Assembly: GCF_022759505.1 (NCBI RefSeq)
Contig: NZ_CP094290.1
Location: 29,977 to 93,976, forward strand
Source: Georgenia sp. TF02-10
GTDB lineage: Bacteria; Actinomycetota; Actinomycetes; Actinomycetales; Actinomycetaceae
DNA: 64,000 nt
Reading direction: 5' to 3'
The notes beneath the pieces were generated by a model that was not told the DNA's origin, did not search any database, and worked only from the letters and a program-made list of their open reading frames with translations. Numbering within the stretch: position 1 is the stretch's first letter; every line of letters begins with the position of its first letter. The position numbers and the translations under genes are program-made. This document shows, in pieces, positions 62,453-64,000 of the stretch.

Positions 62453-63664
62453 TCACCGCCGCGAACGGGTGCGCCGGGGTGCGGTGTCCCTGCGGCGACG
62501 ACGCCAGGTCTCGGTGAGGATGGAGCCGACGGCGACGCCGACTCCGATGCAGAAGGCGGTGCCGAGGGCTTGCCCGCGGAGGGCTTCGCGGGCGGACTCG
62601 GTCTCGGCGAGCAGCGGGATGAGGGTCGCGGGTGCCGGCAAGAGCGGGACGATGGCGGGGACGAGCCAGAGGGCGGCGGGCTTGGCGGAGCGTTGCGCCA
62701 GGGCCTGTCCGCCGGCTCCGATGACCAGGGCGGCGAGGAGGGTGCCGACCAGCGGGTCGACGTCGGTCGCGCCCTCTCCGATCCCGCGGGTGACGAGGAC
62801 GGCGACGCACCCGAGGAGTGCCGCCGGGGCCAGCCCGGCGGCGGGTACGCCGAGCTGGCAGGCGTAGAACACCACGGCGACGGCACCGGCGCAGGCGAGG
62901 ACCGGGACCGGGTACACCTCGGGGCCGGCGGCCGTGATGGTGAGGTGGACGTCGAGTGCCCGGCCGCCGGTGAGCACGAGGCCCGCGGAGATCGCGACCG
63001 CCGCGCCGAGGAGGACGACCTCGACGAGCCTGGTGGTCCCGGACGCGAGGGCGCCGTCGAGGAAGTCGCGCATGCCGGCCACGAGGACCGCCCCGGGGAG
63101 GAACCGGAGCAGGCTGCCGGTGAGCACGAGCCCACCCTGGATCGGCACGCCGACCTTCACGAGCAGGACGACCGCGATGGTCGTGGCCGACACCCCGACG
63201 GCGACGCGGAAGAAGGCGCTGAGCTCGCTGCGGTCGATGCGTTCGAGCGCGGGTTGGACGGCAAGACCGATGCCCAGGGTCGCGAGCGCGTCATACCAAC
63301 GACCGCCGAACATGACCGTGACGGCCATGGACAGGAGGGCCGGAGCGGCGAAGCCCAGCCAGCGCGGGTACGGGTAGGGACTCGCAGCCGCCTCGACCAG
63401 TCGCTTCTCGGCCTCGGTGAGCGTGACCTCGCCCCGTGTGATCGCGTCGGTCAGCCCGGCAGCCGCCACGAGCCGGTGGTAGCCGGGCTCCCACCTCCGG
63501 ACCACCTCGACCGCGGTGGTCGCCTCGGCGCTGTCCTCGGCGACGTAGGACACGGTGACGGACGTGTAGCTGACCACGACCGCCGCCGCCGGGGCGGCGT
63601 AGGCCTCCAGCACCCGACGGAGACGGGCCTCGACCTCGTGCGCCTGGGCTCCGCTGGCGACCAT
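62453..63664 (-). CDS. Threonine/serine exporter (ThrE family)
   Basis: A 403-residue membrane protein combining the two halves of the ThrE family. The N-terminal soluble part (SGAQAHEVEARLRRVLEAYA, then VVVSYTSVTVSY) is followed by five or so membrane segments, the conserved SLLRFLPGAVLVAGMRDFLDGALASG and a second hydrophobic half. ATG 63664 is the only standard start after an in-frame stop. Upstream codons would still give a family-like helix (RRILRLVLRLGRL), so initiation at CTG near 63693 behind GGAGG is possible. The C-terminus is Arg-rich. Confidence 0.85.
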   Translation of the reverse strand: MVASGAQAHEVEARLRRVLEAYAAPAAAVVVSYTSVTVSYVAEDSAEATTAVEVVRRWEPGYHRLVAAAGLTDAITRGEVTLTEAEKRLVEAAASPYPYPRWLGFAAPALLSMAVTVMFGGRWYDALATLGIGLAVQPALERIDRSELSAFFRVAVGVSATTIAVVLLVKVGVPIQGGLVLTGSLLRFLPGAVLVAGMRDFLDGALASGTTRLVEVVLLGAAVAISAGLVLTGGRALDVHLTITAAGPEVYPVPVLACAGAVAVVFYACQLGVPAAGLAPAALLGCVAVLVTRGIGEGATDVDPLVGTLLAALVIGAGGQALAQRSAKPAALWLVPAIVPLLPAPATLIPLLAETESAREALRGQALGTAFCIGVGVAVGSILTETWRRRRRDTAPRRTRSRR

Positions 63665-63756
63665 GAGGCGCCCGAGACGGAGGACCAGCCGCAGGATGCG
63701 GCGGCGGTCCTCCGCGCTGGGCTCGGGCGCCCCCGTGGCTCGCCGGTCCTTTCGGC

Positions 63757-64000
63757 TCAGCTGCCGAACAACGCGTCGGTCAGCGAGGTCTCAGCCACGA
63801 GCTCGAAGCTGTCGGCGGACCGACCGACCGCGACCTGGTACGTCCCGCCCGTGATGCGCCACTGCTCGGCAGTGCCGTCGAAGCGCGCGACGAACCGCGG
63901 ATCGGCCGTCAGCGTCACTCGGCGCGACTCCCCGGGTTGCAGCTGCACCCGGGCGAAGCCGAGGAGACGTACCCGGTGACCGTCGGCCGCCCTCGTCAGG
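63757..64000 (-). CDS. C-terminal fibronectin III-like domain of a glycosidase (GH3 type), partial
   Basis: The last 81 codons of a leftward gene running off the window. The residues RVRLLGFARVQLQPGESRRV, then GTAEQWRITGGTYQVAVGRS, match the Fn3-like domain that ends GH3 beta-glucosidases. The rest is not visible, so the GH3 assignment rests only on this domain. Confidence 0.7.
   Translation of the reverse strand, partial: LTRAADGHRVRLLGFARVQLQPGESRRVTLTADPRFVARFDGTAEQWRITGGTYQVAVGRSADSFELVAETSLTDALFGS

Noticed and set aside
1..64000. CRISPR arrays, tRNA or rRNA genes, transposases and integrases
   Set aside because: None could be recognised by repeat structure, clover-leaf pattern or protein motifs.

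Overview
The window is high-GC DNA with actinobacterial codon use. Its gene order (ftsK–rnj–dapA; lpd–sucB; nrdAB behind a cobalamin riboswitch; lipB and lipA; DUF4191–RDD–glnA with a GlnR box) fits a member of the Nocardioidaceae, most likely Nocardioides or a close relative. No rRNA, tRNA, integrase, insertion sequence or CRISPR array was seen.

Region 1 (1–33.3 kb) is mostly core chromosome: the FtsK N-terminus, a large secreted M4 metallopeptidase, RNase J, DapA, a secreted sulfatase, an F420-type oxidoreductase, the folate/dTMP pair FolA and ThyA, GcvT, PepA, dihydrolipoyl dehydrogenase and a two-lipoyl-domain E2, class I ribonucleotide reductase, lipoate synthesis (LipB, LipA), an ABC exporter and GlnA. 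LipB and LipA make the cofactor used by the E2 protein. Many of these genes have a TAnnnT box exactly 6–7 bases before the start codon, which points to leaderless mRNAs. Between the RDD gene and glnA sits a three-gene cassette: a WXG100-like protein, a protein with an HExxH motif, and a lipoprotein.

Region 2 (33.5–35.2 kb) is one gene of visibly lower GC for a membrane-anchored DnaQ-type exonuclease fused to a TerB-like helical segment and a helix-turn-helix.

Region 3 (35.3–55.6 kb) is an accessory acyl-CoA catabolic island. It has a mirror layout: operon A (leftward: small ORF, acyl-CoA dehydrogenase, kinase-like phosphotransferase, SDR), a TetR gene, a paralogous TetR gene facing it, and operon B (rightward, about 15.6 kb: amidohydrolase-like protein, three SDRs, two crotonases, CocE/NonD hydrolase, a complete Opp/Dpp-type ABC importer, acyl-CoA ligase, acyl-CoA dehydrogenase, alpha/beta hydrolase). 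Both operons start from near-identical promoters in which the -35 and -10 boxes lie inside a pair of inverted 16-base repeats with the same spacing. This is the best candidate for an undescribed system: uptake, ester or amide hydrolysis, CoA activation and beta-oxidation-like breakdown of an unknown compound.

Region 4 (55.8–64 kb) holds a leftward operon with a molybdopterin oxidoreductase lacking the usual N-terminal Fe-S cysteines, a helical partner, an internally deleted acetate-transporter-family gene and a MarR regulator. It is followed by a cysteine-rich copper-binding four-helix protein, a haloacid-dehalogenase-like protein, a GH1 beta-glucosidase, a ThrE-type exporter and the end of a GH3-type glycosidase.
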